A stretch of DNA of 64,000 nucleotides from Sedimentimonas flavescens (GCF_019264375.1 NZ_JAHVAI010000001.1:496001-560000); one strand, 5' to 3'. Numbered from the stretch's first letter, positions 27,953-37,283 are shown. Translations and numbers: made by a program. The notes: generated by a model not told the origin, from the letters alone.

Positions 27953-28108
27953 GGGCGCGCATATATCTGCAAAAAAAGGGGCCGGGAAGGGGGATTGAAC
28001 ACCGCGCCCGCCGCGGTATTTTCGCGGCAAGCGGCGCAGCCGGGCCCGAGGCCATTGACCGCGCGGGCCAGATACTCAATCTAGCGCCTATCAGATCAGG
28101 AGAAAGCC

Positions 28109-28297
28109 ATGATCCTTTCCGTTCCGAACATGACCTGCGGTCATTGCAAGGCCGCCGTCGAGGCGGCCATCGTCGAGGTCGGCGGCAAGGCCGACATCAA
28201 TCTCGCCGACCGCGAGGTCGAGGTGAACGGCCTGCCCGAGGCAACGGTTCTGGCCGCGCTCAAGGCTGCCGGCTACGAGGCCGAGGTGATCGAGTAA
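28109..28297 (+). CDS. Heavy-metal-associated domain copper chaperone (CopZ-like)
   Basis: A 62-residue single HMA domain (beta-alpha-beta-beta-alpha-beta) with the metal-binding motif MTCGHC near residue 8. CopZ-type proteins carry Cu(I) to P-type ATPases. No copper ATPase gene is nearby, but a PCu(A)C chaperone lies at 30931. AGGAGAAAG precedes the start. About 155 bases separate it from the divergent lepA. Confidence 0.9.
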   Translation: MILSVPNMTCGHCKAAVEAAIVEVGGKADINLADREVEVNGLPEATVLAALKAAGYEAEVIE

Positions 28298-28482
28298 CGC
28301 TAGCGGTTGGGGCTGCGCCTGCTAAGCCCATCCACAGCTTGCGCGCGCTGCGTCTTTTTCGCGCGCCGACGGGCCAAAGGGGCGGTTTCGTTGCGATTTG
28401 CGCCAGAATCGGCTATGGTGCGCCCGCAAACAAAGGCGGGGATCAATCCCGCCAACTCAAGGCAGAACGCGGGGCAGTAGTC

Positions 28483-28785
28483 ATGAAGTTCACCATTCTT
28501 GCGGCGGCATGCCTCGTCATGGGCGCCACTCAGGCCTCGGCAGGTCCGATTGACGGCGCCTGCATGGGCGCGAACCGCAACAGCGCCAACCGCGCGCTAT
28601 GCGGATGCATCCAGCAAGTAGCCGACATGACGCTGAGCCGTTCGGACCAGCGTCGCGCCGCCAAGCTGTTCAAAGACCCGGAGAAGGCACAGGAAGTGCG
28701 TATGTCGGACCGCAAGGCCGACGAGGCGTTCTGGGACCGCTACAAGAACTTCGCGGCGGCAGCCGAGGGTTACTGCGGCGGCTGA
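28483..28785 (+). CDS. Small exported protein of unknown function
   Basis: A 100-residue protein with a signal peptide (MKFTILAAACLVMGATQASA). The mature part carries Cys residues in ACMGANRN, CGCIQQ and GYCGG, followed by charged helices (DQRRAAKLFKDPEKAQEV, SDRKADEAFWDRYKNF). It may bind or fold by disulfides. I recognise no family with confidence. It ends 16 bases inside the convergent low-molecular-weight phosphatase gene. Confidence 0.7.
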   Translation: MKFTILAAACLVMGATQASAGPIDGACMGANRNSANRALCGCIQQVADMTLSRSDQRRAAKLFKDPEKAQEVRMSDRKADEAFWDRYKNFAAAAEGYCGG

Positions 28786-29219
28786 AGCACGGCGATCAGG
28801 CGGCGCGCGCCATCCTCGATCAGGTCGAGGCAGCCATCGAAATCACGGGTGTAATAGGGGTCGGGCACGTCTTGCGTGCCCGTTTTCGCATCCAGAAACA
28901 GCCGCAGCTGCGCGCGGGCGCCCGCGGGCCGGATCCGCTCGGCATCTTTCAGGTTCTTGCTATCCATCGCCAGGATCAGGTCGAACCGCTCGAAATCATC
29001 GCGTGTTAGCTGGCGCGCGCGCAGGCTGCTCAGATCGTAGCCACGCGCGCTGGCGGCGGCCTGCATCGGGCCATAGGGCGGCTCGCCCCGGTGCCAGTCG
29101 CCCGTTCCGGCGCTGTCGGCCTCGGCCTCCAGACCCGCGCGGGCGGCCATTTCACGAAACACGCCCTCGGCGGCGGGAGAGCGGCAGATGTTGCCTAGGC
29201 AGAGAAACAGGATACGCAT
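28770..29219 (-). CDS. Low molecular weight protein-tyrosine phosphatase
   Basis: A 149-residue LMW-PTP with the P-loop CLGNICRS (Cys7 to Arg13, C-x5-R) at the N-terminus and the general-acid segment VPDPYYTRDFD near residue 118. These enzymes dephosphorylate tyrosine-phosphorylated proteins or act like arsenate reductases; no tyrosine kinase gene lies nearby. The ATG at 29219 is preferred to the TTG two codons upstream. It is divergent from the sirtuin gene. Confidence 0.88.
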   Translation of the reverse strand: MRILFLCLGNICRSPAAEGVFREMAARAGLEAEADSAGTGDWHRGEPPYGPMQAAASARGYDLSSLRARQLTRDDFERFDLILAMDSKNLKDAERIRPAGARAQLRLFLDAKTGTQDVPDPYYTRDFDGCLDLIEDGARRLIAVLQPPQ

Positions 29220-29246
29220 AAGCAAAATGTAGCGAGAGGAGCGGCA

Positions 29247-29936
29247 ATGGCCAAGATCGTGATTCTGACCGGGGCGGGAATTTCCGCCGAAAGCGGGATT
29301 CGGACGTTTCGGGCCTCGGACGGGTTATGGGAGGAGCACCGCATCGAGGATGTCGCGACCCCCGAGGGCTTCATGGCCGATCCGGGGCTGGTGCATCGCT
29401 TCTACAATGCCCGCCGCGCCGCAGCCGCCGCAGCCGCGCCGAATGCCGCCCATCGCGCGCTGGCCGAGCTGGAGCAGGACGGCCGCCACGAGGTGCTTGT
29501 GGTCACGCAAAACGTGGATGATCTGCACGAGCGTGGCGGCTCGGCCAATGTCATCCACATGCACGGTACTCTGACGGGCGCGCTGTGCCATTCCTGCGGC
29601 CATCGCTGGTCCGCGCCCGCCGAGATGGCACCGCGCGATCCCTGCCCCGCCTGCCAAAAACCCGCCACCCGGCCCGACATCGTGTGGTTCGGCGAAATGC
29701 CCTATCAGATGGAAGAGATCTGGACTGCGCTGCGGGCGGCGGATCTCTTCGTGTCGATCGGCACCTCGGGGAATGTCTACCCGGCGGCCGGATTCGTCGC
29801 CGATGCGGGCCATGCCGGGGTGCCCACGCTTGAACTGAACCTCGAACCCTCGGCGGGCAGCCGCTATTTCGACGAGGCCCGGCACGGCCCCGCCACGGCG
29901 ATTGTTCCCGCCTGGGTGCGTGAAATGCTGGGCTGA
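29247..29936 (+). CDS. cobB: NAD-dependent protein deacylase, sirtuin (CobB)
   Basis: A 229-residue class III sirtuin. It has the NAD-binding TGAGISAESGIRTFR, the catalytic His106 in MHGTLTGALC, and two Cys pairs (CHSC, CPAC) for zinc. The Y-x-x-R motif (Tyr53, Arg56) of SIRT5-like desuccinylases is present in RFYNARR. It likely removes acetyl or succinyl groups from lysines. GAGAGGAGCGG lies before the start. Confidence 0.93.
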   Translation: MAKIVILTGAGISAESGIRTFRASDGLWEEHRIEDVATPEGFMADPGLVHRFYNARRAAAAAAAPNAAHRALAELEQDGRHEVLVVTQNVDDLHERGGSANVIHMHGTLTGALCHSCGHRWSAPAEMAPRDPCPACQKPATRPDIVWFGEMPYQMEEIWTALRAADLFVSIGTSGNVYPAAGFVADAGHAGVPTLELNLEPSAGSRYFDEARHGPATAIVPAWVREMLG

Positions 29937-30030
29937 GGGGCGCTGCGGCGTTACGATGAAAATGAGTGCGCGGCCAACAGAATGCCCGCATGAATCGCTT
30001 GACGCCGCCCGGCTTTGCCCGTATGCCCCC

Positions 30031-30071
30031 CAAACGAATTTCCGGGCGCTGCCATTCGCGGCGTTCGTTTG
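30031..30071. promoter_or_regulatory. Inverted repeat in the rpmB promoter region
   Basis: CAAACGAA (30031-30038) and TTCGTTTG (30064-30071) are perfect inverted repeats about 26 bp apart, 51 bases before the rpmB start. It may be a regulator site or part of the mRNA leader. Confidence 0.3.
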
Positions 30072-30121
30072 TGTTGAGAAGCGGGCGGACACGCGCCCCG
30101 AGGAAACGAAGGATTTACGCC

Positions 30122-30409
30122 ATGTCGCGCGTTTGCGAACTGACCGGCAAGGGCCCGATCACGGGCAACAACGTGAGCCACGCGAACAACAAGACGCGTC
30201 GCCGCTTCCTGCCGAACCTCAACGAAGTGACCCTGATCTCGGACGTTCTGGGTCAGTCGTTCAAGCTGCGCATTTCGGCCGCCGGCCTGCGCTCGGTCGA
30301 CCACCGCGGTGGTCTCGACTCCTACCTGCTCAAGGCCAAGGACGCCGAGCTGTCGGACAACGCGCTGAAGATCAAGAAAGCGATCGTGAAGGCTCAGGCT
30401 GCCGCCTGA
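30122..30409 (+). CDS. rpmB: 50S ribosomal protein L28
   Basis: A 95-residue L28 of the 50S subunit. The N-terminus [33 protein letters not shown] is highly typical, followed by [28 protein letters not shown] lies 9 bases upstream. It is monocistronic, with a strong terminator at 30437. Confidence 0.97.
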   Translation: MSRVCELTGKGPITGNNVSHANNKTRRRFLPNLNEVTLISDVLGQSFKLRISAAGLRSVDHRGGLDSYLLKAKDAELSDNALKIKKAIVKAQAAA

Positions 30410-30436
30410 TCCTGACACGCGTTAGTCAAGCGATTG

Positions 30437-30458
30437 CCCCGCCATCGGCGGGGTTTTT
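30437..30458 (+). terminator. Rho-independent terminator of rpmB
   Basis: A perfect 7-bp stem CCCCGCC/GGCGGGG with ATC loop and TTTTT tail, 28 bases after the rpmB stop. Confidence 0.92.
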
Positions 30459-30534
30459 GCTTTTGCGCAACCTGCGGCAATTCGGCTTGACTAAAGGCAT
30501 GGCGCGCGCCCGCGCAGGCGGCTAGATTGCAGCC

Positions 30535-30888
30535 ATGAACCGGAAGTACGCACAGAGTGCCGTGGCGATCCTGCTGGCGGCTATCCTTGCGGCGACGAGC
30601 CTGACGATGGCCGTTGCGCGCGGGCAGACGCGTGTTGCCGGCGAGATCGTGATCTGCACCGGCTACGGCCTCACCACGGTCTCGGTCGATGAAAACGGGG
30701 ATCCTGTCGGCCCCGTTCATCTCTGTCCCGACATGGTGCTGGGCATGATGGCCGCGCTGGATGAAGCGCCGCCTGTCCTCATGCGTCCCGAGGGCATGGT
30801 CGTGCACCTCGATGCGCCCGAGCCTGCCAGCCTCAGCGCCCAGTCGGCCCTGACCCCGCGCGCGCGCGGCCCCCCGCTTTCGGCCTGA
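30535..30888 (+). CDS. Small exported protein, DUF2946-like
   Basis: A 117-residue protein with a signal/anchor segment (SAVAILLAAILAATSLTMAVA). The core VAGEIVICTGYGLTTVSVDENGDPVGPVHLCPD has Cys residues 29 residues apart, as in DUF2946 proteins that occur beside copper genes. The next gene, 42 bases downstream, encodes a PCu(A)C copper chaperone. A role in periplasmic copper handling is inferred from this context only. Confidence 0.65.
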   Translation: MNRKYAQSAVAILLAAILAATSLTMAVARGQTRVAGEIVICTGYGLTTVSVDENGDPVGPVHLCPDMVLGMMAALDEAPPVLMRPEGMVVHLDAPEPASLSAQSALTPRARGPPLSA

Positions 30889-30930
30889 TCCCTTCGCCTA
30901 ACCCGAACCAAGATCAGACTGGAGACGAGT

Positions 30931-31449
30931 ATGTCCCGCTTCAAACTTCTCATGACCGCCGCGGCGGTCGCCTTCGCTGCGCCCGCTTTCGCCGGCGACA
31001 TCATGATCACCGACCCCTATGCCCGCGTCTCGACCATGATGTCGAAATCCGGCGCGGCCTTCATGGTCATCGAGAATCACGGTGCTAACGACGATCGACT
31101 GATCGGAGCGGCCTCGGATATCGCCGACCGGGTCGAGCTGCACACCCATATCTCCGATGCCAACGGGGTGATGCAGATGGTCGAGGTGAAGGAAGGCTTC
31201 CCGGTGGCTGCGCATGGCACGCACGAGCTCAAGCGCGGCGCGGACCATGTGATGTTCCTGGGCCTGCGTCAGTCGCTCAACGATGGCGATACGGTCCATG
31301 TCGTTCTGACCTTCGAGAAGGCAGGCGAGGTTGCGGTCGACATCCCGGTCGACCTCAAGCGCGATGCCGCGGCGATGGGCGGGATGCAGATGATGAACGG
31401 CGCGCCCGAAGGGAAGATGCCCGAGCATAAGAATATGCCCTCCAACTGA
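30931..31449 (+). CDS. Periplasmic copper chaperone PCu(A)C
   Basis: A 172-residue protein with a Sec signal (ending AAPAFA) and the PCu(A)C ligand set: His71/His73 (ELHTH), Met81/Met83 (GVMQM), then His106 and Met108 (DHVMF). The Met/His-rich tail (MGGMQMMNGAPEGKMPEHKNM) is an added Cu site. PCu(A)C delivers Cu(I) to cytochrome c oxidase CuA or binds Cu under copper limitation. It is downstream of the DUF2946-like gene. Confidence 0.92.
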   Translation: MSRFKLLMTAAAVAFAAPAFAGDIMITDPYARVSTMMSKSGAAFMVIENHGANDDRLIGAASDIADRVELHTHISDANGVMQMVEVKEGFPVAAHGTHELKRGADHVMFLGLRQSLNDGDTVHVVLTFEKAGEVAVDIPVDLKRDAAAMGGMQMMNGAPEGKMPEHKNMPSN

Positions 31450-31673
31450 TCTGTCGGCGCCGCCAGAAATGGCGGTTGCCGAAACGACCGGCCTCCGCCT
31501 CTTTCCCGAGTGGGCGGTGTGCCGTGCGGTCAGGCCCGACTTCCCGAACGGGTTTCTGGCCACTTCCCTTGATTGCGGCCCGGTCGGTTCCCGACGACCG
31601 GCCCCATGATCCGGAACGGCCCTGCCTCCGCCCACGTGCCCTCGCGGATGGAGGCAGGGAACGTCCCAAAACG
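31450..31673 (+). other. Structured gap after the PCu(A)C gene
   Basis: No credible gene is visible in this gap. Several potential hairpins occur: CCGCCA-GAAA-TGGCGG (31460-31475, a GNRA loop), a GC-rich imperfect stem around 31577-31604, and a 10-bp inverted repeat CCCTGCCTCC/GGAGGCAGGG (31620-31659). A small noncoding RNA or a 3' UTR fold is possible. Confidence 0.35.
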
Positions 31674-31700
31674 AAAAGCCCCGGCGCATCGACCGGGGCT
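31674..31700 (-). terminator. Terminator of meaB
   Basis: AGCCCCGG/CCGGGGCT stem (8 bp) with loop CGCATCGA and TTTTCGTTTT on the minus strand, just after the meaB stop at 31727. Confidence 0.88.
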
Positions 31701-31726
31701 TCGTTCATTTCAATGGTATTGATCGC

Positions 31727-32725
31727 TTACTCCGGGCCGGCTGCCCCCAAGAGCCGCAGCATCTCGGTCGCGGCGGCAGCCGGAGCCACCTCGCCCGCAG
31801 CGACGGTCGCCCCCAGATCGCCCATCCGTCCGCGAATAGCGGGGTCATTGTGCAGCCGCGCCAGAAGCCCCTCGCGCACCTCGGTTTCGAACCAGTGACG
31901 CGCCTGCGCCGCGCGGCGCGAGGTGAAATGACCGTGTTCGCGCCGCCAGTCGGCCAGCATCTTCATTTCGTCCCAGGCCTTGATCAGGCCCTGCTCTTCC
32001 AGCGCCGAGACGGGCAGCGCCTTGGGGAAGCCCTCGGGGTCTTGCGCGCGCTTGCGCAGCAGGCGCAGCGCGCCCGCATAATCGGCCACGGTGCGCATCG
32101 CGGCGGGCTTGAGATCGCCGTCGGCCTTGTTGACAAGGATCATGTCGGCCATTTCCATGATGCCGCGCTTGACGCCCTGCAACTCATCCCCGCCCGCAGG
32201 CGCCATGAGCAGGATGAAAAGGTCGGTCATCTCGGCCACCAGCGTCTCGGACTGACCGACGCCCACCGTCTCGATTAGCACGACGTCGAAGCCCGCAGCT
32301 TCGCACAGGGCCACGGCCTCGCGGGTGCGGCGTGCAACGCCCCCCAGATGAGCCTGACTGGGCGACGGGCGGATGAAGGCGTTGGGATCGCGCGAGAGCC
32401 GCTCCATCCGGGTCTTGTCGCCCAGGATCGAGCCCCCCGAGCGCGCCGAGGACGGATCGACCGCCAGCACGGCAACCCGCAGACCCTGCGCCGTCAGCAT
32501 CATCCCGAAGCTTTCGATGAAGGTCGATTTGCCCACGCCGGGCGTGCCCGACAGGCCGATGCGCAGCGCCTGCCGCCCCGCCCCCGCCAGCCGATCCAGA
32601 AGCGCCGTCGCCTGAACGCGATGATCGGCCCGCGCCGACTCGACCATCGTGATCCCCCGAGCAAGCGAGCGGCGGTCACCGGCGAGGATCTTGTCAGCGA
32701 GGTCGGTCATGGCATGGGCGTTCAT
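31727..32725 (-). CDS. meaB: Methylmalonyl-CoA mutase-associated GTPase MeaB
   Basis: MeaB is a G3E-type GTPase that protects and loads B12-dependent acyl-CoA mutases. The 332-residue protein has Walker A SGTPGVGKST (residues 59-68), the Walker B and switch pattern VAVLAVDPSSARSGGSILGDKTRM, IETVGVGQSE, and the base motif LVNKADGD. An open frame continues farther upstream, but no start there has a ribosome site. The mutase itself is not in the window. It is divergent from the DUF3108 gene. Confidence 0.92.
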   Translation of the reverse strand: MNAHAMTDLADKILAGDRRSLARGITMVESARADHRVQATALLDRLAGAGRQALRIGLSGTPGVGKSTFIESFGMMLTAQGLRVAVLAVDPSSARSGGSILGDKTRMERLSRDPNAFIRPSPSQAHLGGVARRTREAVALCEAAGFDVVLIETVGVGQSETLVAEMTDLFILLMAPAGGDELQGVKRGIMEMADMILVNKADGDLKPAAMRTVADYAGALRLLRKRAQDPEGFPKALPVSALEEQGLIKAWDEMKMLADWRREHGHFTSRRAAQARHWFETEVREGLLARLHNDPAIRGRMGDLGATVAAGEVAPAAAATEMLRLLGAAGPE

Positions 32726-32842
32726 CGGAGGCCTTCGGACAGAGGAGATGACAAAAGCGTCAGAATTCGTGATGCGGTTTCGGTTTCTTGCCCCTTCGGG
32801 GCGGTGTATGTCCAGACCGAACACCGGTTTTCCTGAGGAGCC

Positions 32843-33589
32843 ATGATGCTTTCGTCGTTCAAGGGTCGTTTGGGCGCCGCCGCAATCGCGATCGGCGCGG
32901 CAATGATGGCCGCGTCGCCGCTCTTGGCGGACCAGAAGGATCGCATTCAGTTCGATGTCGAGCTGAAGGGCCTCAAGGCGGGCCGCCTGACGATCAACGG
33001 CAAGATCGAGGGCGCGTCCTACGGCGCGAACGGCACGCTGGAAACCACGGGGCTTCTGGGCGCGCTGAAAAAATTGCGCCACGACGCCTCGGTGGCGGGC
33101 AATTTCAAGGCGGGTGCCTTCACCCCGCTCAGCTACAACCAGACCTCGGAGCGTGGCGACAAGAAGGTCGATCACGTGATCGTCTACCAGGCGGGCACCC
33201 CCGTCTCGGTCAGCCGCAACCCGCCACGCACGCCGCGCGACCTTGACGTGGACCCGGCCAAGCAAACCGGCACGATCGACCCGCTGACCGCGCTTTACGC
33301 CGTGCTGCGCGACGTGGACCGGGGCGAGGCCTGCAAGCTCGACGTCAAGCTCTACGACGGCTCGAAGCGCACCCAGGTCAAGCTCGAACCGGCCCAAAGC
33401 AAGGGCACAAATGTGATCTGCGCGGGCGAATACCGCCGGCTTGAGGGCTTCTCGGCCAAGGACATGGATGAGAAGAGCCGCTTCCCCTTCACGCTGACCT
33501 ACGCCCCCACCCCCGATGGGGCGCGCCTTCAGGTCATCGAGATCGCGACCGACACGATCTATGGCAAAGGACGTCTGAAACGGCGATAA
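32843..33589 (+). CDS. Exported DUF3108 domain protein
   Basis: A 248-residue protein with a signal peptide (AAIAIGAAMMAASPLLA). The core QFDVELKGLKAGRLTINGKI and DPLTALYAVLRDVDRGEACK fit DUF3108, a periplasmic beta-barrel-like domain of unknown function. GGAG occurs 7 bases before the start. The hrpB GTG follows 8 bases downstream, so the two are likely cotranscribed. Confidence 0.87.
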   Translation: MMLSSFKGRLGAAAIAIGAAMMAASPLLADQKDRIQFDVELKGLKAGRLTINGKIEGASYGANGTLETTGLLGALKKLRHDASVAGNFKAGAFTPLSYNQTSERGDKKVDHVIVYQAGTPVSVSRNPPRTPRDLDVDPAKQTGTIDPLTALYAVLRDVDRGEACKLDVKLYDGSKRTQVKLEPAQSKGTNVICAGEYRRLEGFSAKDMDEKSRFPFTLTYAPTPDGARLQVIEIATDTIYGKGRLKRR

Positions 33590-33596
33590 GGACGTC

Positions 33597-36032
33597 GTGA
33601 CGGACCGACTTCCCATAGACGAGGCGCTTCCCGCGCTGAAAAACGCACTGGCCAAGGCCGGTCGCGCCGTGCTGATGGCACCGCCCGGCGCGGGCAAGAC
33701 CACCCGCGTTCCGCTGGCGCTGCTCGATCAGGTGTCGGGCCGGATCGTCATGCTCGAACCCCGCCGCCTGGCCGCCCGCGCCGCGGCCGAACGCATGGCC
33801 GAGACGCTTGGCGAGCCGGTCGGTCAGACCGTCGGCTACCGCATTCGCGGCGAAGCCCGCACATCGCGCGCGACCCGCATCGAGGTCGTGACCGAGGGCA
33901 TCCTGACGCGGATGCTGCAATCCGACCCGGAACTGACCGGTATCGGCTGCATCATCTTCGACGAGTTCCACGAACGCAGCCTGAATGCCGATCTGGGCCT
34001 TGCCCTGACATGGGAGGCGCGCAGCGCCCTGCGCCCCGATCTGGCTATCGTGGTGATGTCCGCGACGCTCGATGCCGAACCCGTCGCAGCGCTGCTCGAC
34101 AACGGCCCCGTGATCGTCTCCGAAGGCCGCGCCTTCCCGGTCGAGACGCGCTGGCTTGGTCGCCCCCTTGCAACCGGAATGCGGCTCGAGGCTGCCACCG
34201 CCGCACTGGTCGAAGAGGCCGTTGCAGAAACCGAGGGCGGCATTCTGGTCTTCCTGCCCGGCGAGGCCGAGATCCGCCGCACCGAGGCGCTGCTATCGGG
34301 CCGTCTTGGCCCCGAGATCGCGCTGCGGCCGCTGTTCGGCGCGATGGATTTCGCCGCCCAACGCGCGGCCATCGCCCCCGCGAGTTCAGGGCGCAAGATC
34401 GTGCTGGCCACCTCGATCGCCGAAACCTCGCTGACCATTCAGGATATTCGCGTCGTCGTCGATGCCGGACGCGCCCGCCGCCTGCGCTTCGACCCAGGCT
34501 CGGGCATGGCCCGTCTGGTGACCGAGCGCGTCAGCCGTGCTGAGGCCGAACAGCGCCGTGGCCGCGCCGGGCGCGTGGCCGAAGGGATCTGTTACCGGCT
34601 CTGGACCAAAGGCGAAGAAGGCGCCCTACCCGCCTTCGCCCCGCCGGAGATTGCCGTGGCCGATCTGTCGGGCCTTGCGCTCGAACTCGCGCTTTGGGGA
34701 TCGGATGGCGCGGATCTTGCCTTCCTTACGCCGCCCCCCTCCCCCGCGCTGGCCGAGGCGCGCGCGCTGCTCGAAGGGCTTGGTGCGCTGAAAGACGGGC
34801 GGCTCACGACGCATGGGCGGGCGCTGGCCGCGCTGCCGTTGCACCCGCGTCTCGCGCATATGCTGGTCACCGCCGGCCCAGAGGCCGCGACGCTCGCCGC
34901 CCTTCTGGCCGAGCGCGACCCGATCCGAGGGGCGCCCGCCGATCTTGCCCTGCGCATCGCCGCCGTCGCCAATCCCGGACGATTCGAGGCCGAGCATCCC
35001 TGGCAGGTGCATCGCGGCACGGTCGAGCGGATCCGATCCGAGGCGAAACGGCTGGCGCGTATGGTGCAACCCGCAGTCAGCTACAGCCTGGCCGAGATGG
35101 CCGCTCTGGCCTATCCCGACCGGATCGGTCTGCGCCGCAAGGGCGAGGCACCGCGCTATGTGCTCTCGGGCGGCAAGGGTGCGGTGGCGGCCGAGACCGA
35201 CGCGCTTGGCCGCGCGCGCCTGATCGTCGCGACCGATCTGGACGGTGACCCGCGCGAGGCCCGAATCCGGCAGGGCATCACGCTGACAGAGGCCGAGCTG
35301 CGCCGTCTCCACGCACCCGAGATTGCCTGGCAAGACATCTGCGCCTGGTCGCGCCGCGAGGGCCGTGTTCTGGCCCGCAAGCAAGAACGCTACGGTGCGC
35401 TGGTTCTCGATGATCGCCACTGGCCCGACGCCCCCCCCGAGGCCATCGCCCGCGGCGCCCTGGACGGGCTGCGCCAGATTGGACTGACGCTCTCGCCCGT
35501 CGCCGCTCGCTTCCGCGCCCGCGTCGATATCCTGCGTCAGGACGGCGAAGAGATGCCCGACCTGTCGGACGAGGCCCTGCTAAATGGCGAGGCGCTGCTG
35601 CCCTACCTGCGCGGCAAACGCACCGAGGCCGATCTGCGCAACCTTGATCTGACCGAAGCCCTGCGCGGACAACTCGACTGGGGGCAGATGCAATTGCTGG
35701 ACCGGCTGGTCCCGAGCCATTTCGAAACCCCGCTCGGCCGCCGCGTCCCGATCGACTATTCCGGCGCAGCGCCCGCGATCGAGGTCAAGCTGCCCGAGAT
35801 GTATGGCGTGACCGAGCATCCCTCTGTCGGGCCGAAACGCCGTCCGCTGCGGATTTCCCTGCTAAGCCCTGGCAACAAACCGATCCAAGTGACTATGGAT
35901 CTTCCTGGCTTCTGGGACGGCTCCTATGCCGATGTTCGCAAGGAAATGCGCGGCCGCTACCCGCGCCATCCTTGGCCCGAGAACCCGCGCGAAGCGGACC
36001 CGACCACACGCGCCAAGCCCCGCGGAACGTAA
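33597..36032 (+). CDS. hrpB: ATP-dependent helicase HrpB
   Basis: An 811-residue DExH-box helicase of the HrpB type. It has Walker A APPGAGKTT (residues 28-36), the DEFHERSLNAD box, VMSATLDAEPV, and the C-terminal helicase block with RVSRAEAEQRRGRAGRVAEG. The HrpB-specific C-terminal domain with VPIDYSGAAPAIEVKLPEMYG ends the protein. GTG is the start. The function in bacteria is unclear. It is followed by copy B of the 3'-end element. Confidence 0.95.
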   Translation: MTDRLPIDEALPALKNALAKAGRAVLMAPPGAGKTTRVPLALLDQVSGRIVMLEPRRLAARAAAERMAETLGEPVGQTVGYRIRGEARTSRATRIEVVTEGILTRMLQSDPELTGIGCIIFDEFHERSLNADLGLALTWEARSALRPDLAIVVMSATLDAEPVAALLDNGPVIVSEGRAFPVETRWLGRPLATGMRLEAATAALVEEAVAETEGGILVFLPGEAEIRRTEALLSGRLGPEIALRPLFGAMDFAAQRAAIAPASSGRKIVLATSIAETSLTIQDIRVVVDAGRARRLRFDPGSGMARLVTERVSRAEAEQRRGRAGRVAEGICYRLWTKGEEGALPAFAPPEIAVADLSGLALELALWGSDGADLAFLTPPPSPALAEARALLEGLGALKDGRLTTHGRALAALPLHPRLAHMLVTAGPEAATLAALLAERDPIRGAPADLALRIAAVANPGRFEAEHPWQVHRGTVERIRSEAKRLARMVQPAVSYSLAEMAALAYPDRIGLRRKGEAPRYVLSGGKGAVAAETDALGRARLIVATDLDGDPREARIRQGITLTEAELRRLHAPEIAWQDICAWSRREGRVLARKQERYGALVLDDRHWPDAPPEAIARGALDGLRQIGLTLSPVAARFRARVDILRQDGEEMPDLSDEALLNGEALLPYLRGKRTEADLRNLDLTEALRGQLDWGQMQLLDRLVPSHFETPLGRRVPIDYSGAAPAIEVKLPEMYGVTEHPSVGPKRRPLRISLLSPGNKPIQVTMDLPGFWDGSYADVRKEMRGRYPRHPWPENPREADPTTRAKPRGT

Positions 36033-36066
36033 GGGGGCGCCGCCCCCTCGCGGCTTGCGCCGCTCA

Positions 36067-36093
36067 CCCCCGGGATATTTCAACCACATTGAA
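36067..36093 (+). repeat. 3'-end element, copy B (downstream of hrpB)
   Basis: CCCCGGGATATTTCAACCAC with ATTGAA, in the sense direction of hrpB and 35 bases after its stop. GGGGGCG-C-CGCCCCC (36033-36047) lies between. It is the mirror of copies A, C and E. Confidence 0.7.
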
Positions 36094-36229
36094 AGGCTGA
36101 CCAGAGCACGCCCGACCCCACCGCGGGGGGCGGAGAGGTCGAGCGGCCTTCAACGTGGACGGTCATCGGCGTCCCCGCCTGTACCGTAAGTGCACATTCC
36201 ATTGATTCTGGTTAAGAAAACGTTTCCGC

Positions 36230-36258
36230 TTCAATGTGGCGCAAATATCCTCGGGGGG
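36230..36258 (-). repeat. 3'-end element, copy C (downstream of argF)
   Basis: On the minus strand the core reads CCCCGAGGATATTTGCGCCA and continues with CATTGAA. It follows the argF terminator. Together with copy B it occupies most of the 284-base hrpB-argF gap; the rest holds no gene. Confidence 0.7.
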
Positions 36259-36270
36259 TGAATTTGCTGA

Positions 36271-36298
36271 AAGCAAAGAGGGGGGCAGACAGCCCCCC
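36271..36298 (-). terminator. Terminator of argF
   Basis: GGGGGGC-AGACA-GCCCCCC stem (7 bp) with a T-rich tail (CTCTTTGCTTTC) on the minus strand, 19 bases after the argF stop. Confidence 0.75.
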
Positions 36299-36316
36299 TG
36301 CGGCCCTCACCACCTG

Positions 36317-37243
36317 TCACATGCCCAGACACCAGCGCATGATCGCCTTTTGTGCGTGCAAGCGGTTCTCAGCCTCGTCGAAGATCACCGAATGCGGACC
36401 GTCCATCACGGCGGAGGTCGCCTCGTCGTTACGGTGCGCGGGCAGGCAATGCATGAAGAGCGCATCGGGCTTGGCGCGCGCCATCAGCTCTTCGTTGACC
36501 TGATAGGGGCGCAGCTGGTTGTGGCGGCGCTCCTTGGCGGATTCCGGGTCATGCATGGACACCCAGGTATCGGTAACCACCAGATCGGCGCCCTCGACCG
36601 CCTTGAATGGGTCGCGCTCGATCCGGGCATCGACGCCTTTGGATCGGGCGAAGTTCAACCACTCGGCCTCGGGGTCAAGGGTGGGCGGGCCGGTGAAGGT
36701 CAGGTCGAACCCGAACTGACCTGCCGCATGCAGGAACGAGGCACAGACGTTGTTACCATCCCCCGACCAAACGACCTTCTTGCCCGCGATGGGGCCGCGA
36801 TGTTCCTCGTATGTCATCACATCGGCCATGATCTGGCAGGGGTGGGTGCGGTTCGTCAGCCCGTTGATTACCGGCACGCTGGCGTATTCGGCCATCTCCT
36901 GCAGGGTTGCCTCTTCGAAGGTGCGGATCATGATCAGATCGACATAGCGCGAAAGCACCCGCGCCGTGTCGGCGATGGTCTCGCCGTGACCCAGCTGCAT
37001 CTCCTTGCCCGAGAGCACCATCGTCTGCCCGCCCATTTGGCGCACGCCCACGTCAAAGCTGACGCGTGTCCGGGTGGAGGGTTTCTCGAAGATCAGCGCG
37101 ACCATGTGACCGGCCAGCGGTTGGTCATGGTCCAGCGCGCCTTTCGGGCGGCCGTTGCGCGCGTCCTTCATGGCGCGCGCGCTGTCGATCATCTTGCGCA
37201 GGTCTTCGGGGCTGGTGGTGTGAATATCGAGAAAACTGGTCAT
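36317..37243 (-). CDS. argF: Ornithine carbamoyltransferase
   Basis: ArgF makes citrulline from ornithine and carbamoyl phosphate in arginine synthesis. The 308-residue protein has the carbamoyl phosphate loop STRTRVSF (residues 55-62) and the HPCQIMAD motif, with the ornithine site [14 protein letters not shown]. It follows argD by 40 bases on the same strand, which supports an argD-argF operon. Confidence 0.96.
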   Translation of the reverse strand: MTSFLDIHTTSPEDLRKMIDSARAMKDARNGRPKGALDHDQPLAGHMVALIFEKPSTRTRVSFDVGVRQMGGQTMVLSGKEMQLGHGETIADTARVLSRYVDLIMIRTFEEATLQEMAEYASVPVINGLTNRTHPCQIMADVMTYEEHRGPIAGKKVVWSGDGNNVCASFLHAAGQFGFDLTFTGPPTLDPEAEWLNFARSKGVDARIERDPFKAVEGADLVVTDTWVSMHDPESAKERRHNQLRPYQVNEELMARAKPDALFMHCLPAHRNDEATSAVMDGPHSVIFDEAENRLHAQKAIMRWCLGM

Positions 37244-37283
37244 CTGTCTGTCTTTCGCTCAGCGGCCCTCGCCGCCGGATCAA

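Noticed and set aside
31476-31898. A plus-strand frame running through the gap into meaB
   Set aside because: It is mostly antisense to meaB, has no ribosome site and crosses the terminator.
32726-33703. Upstream extension of meaB by more than 300 codons
   Set aside because: It runs antisense to the DUF3108 gene and hrpB. MeaB proteins normally begin near the Met at 32725.
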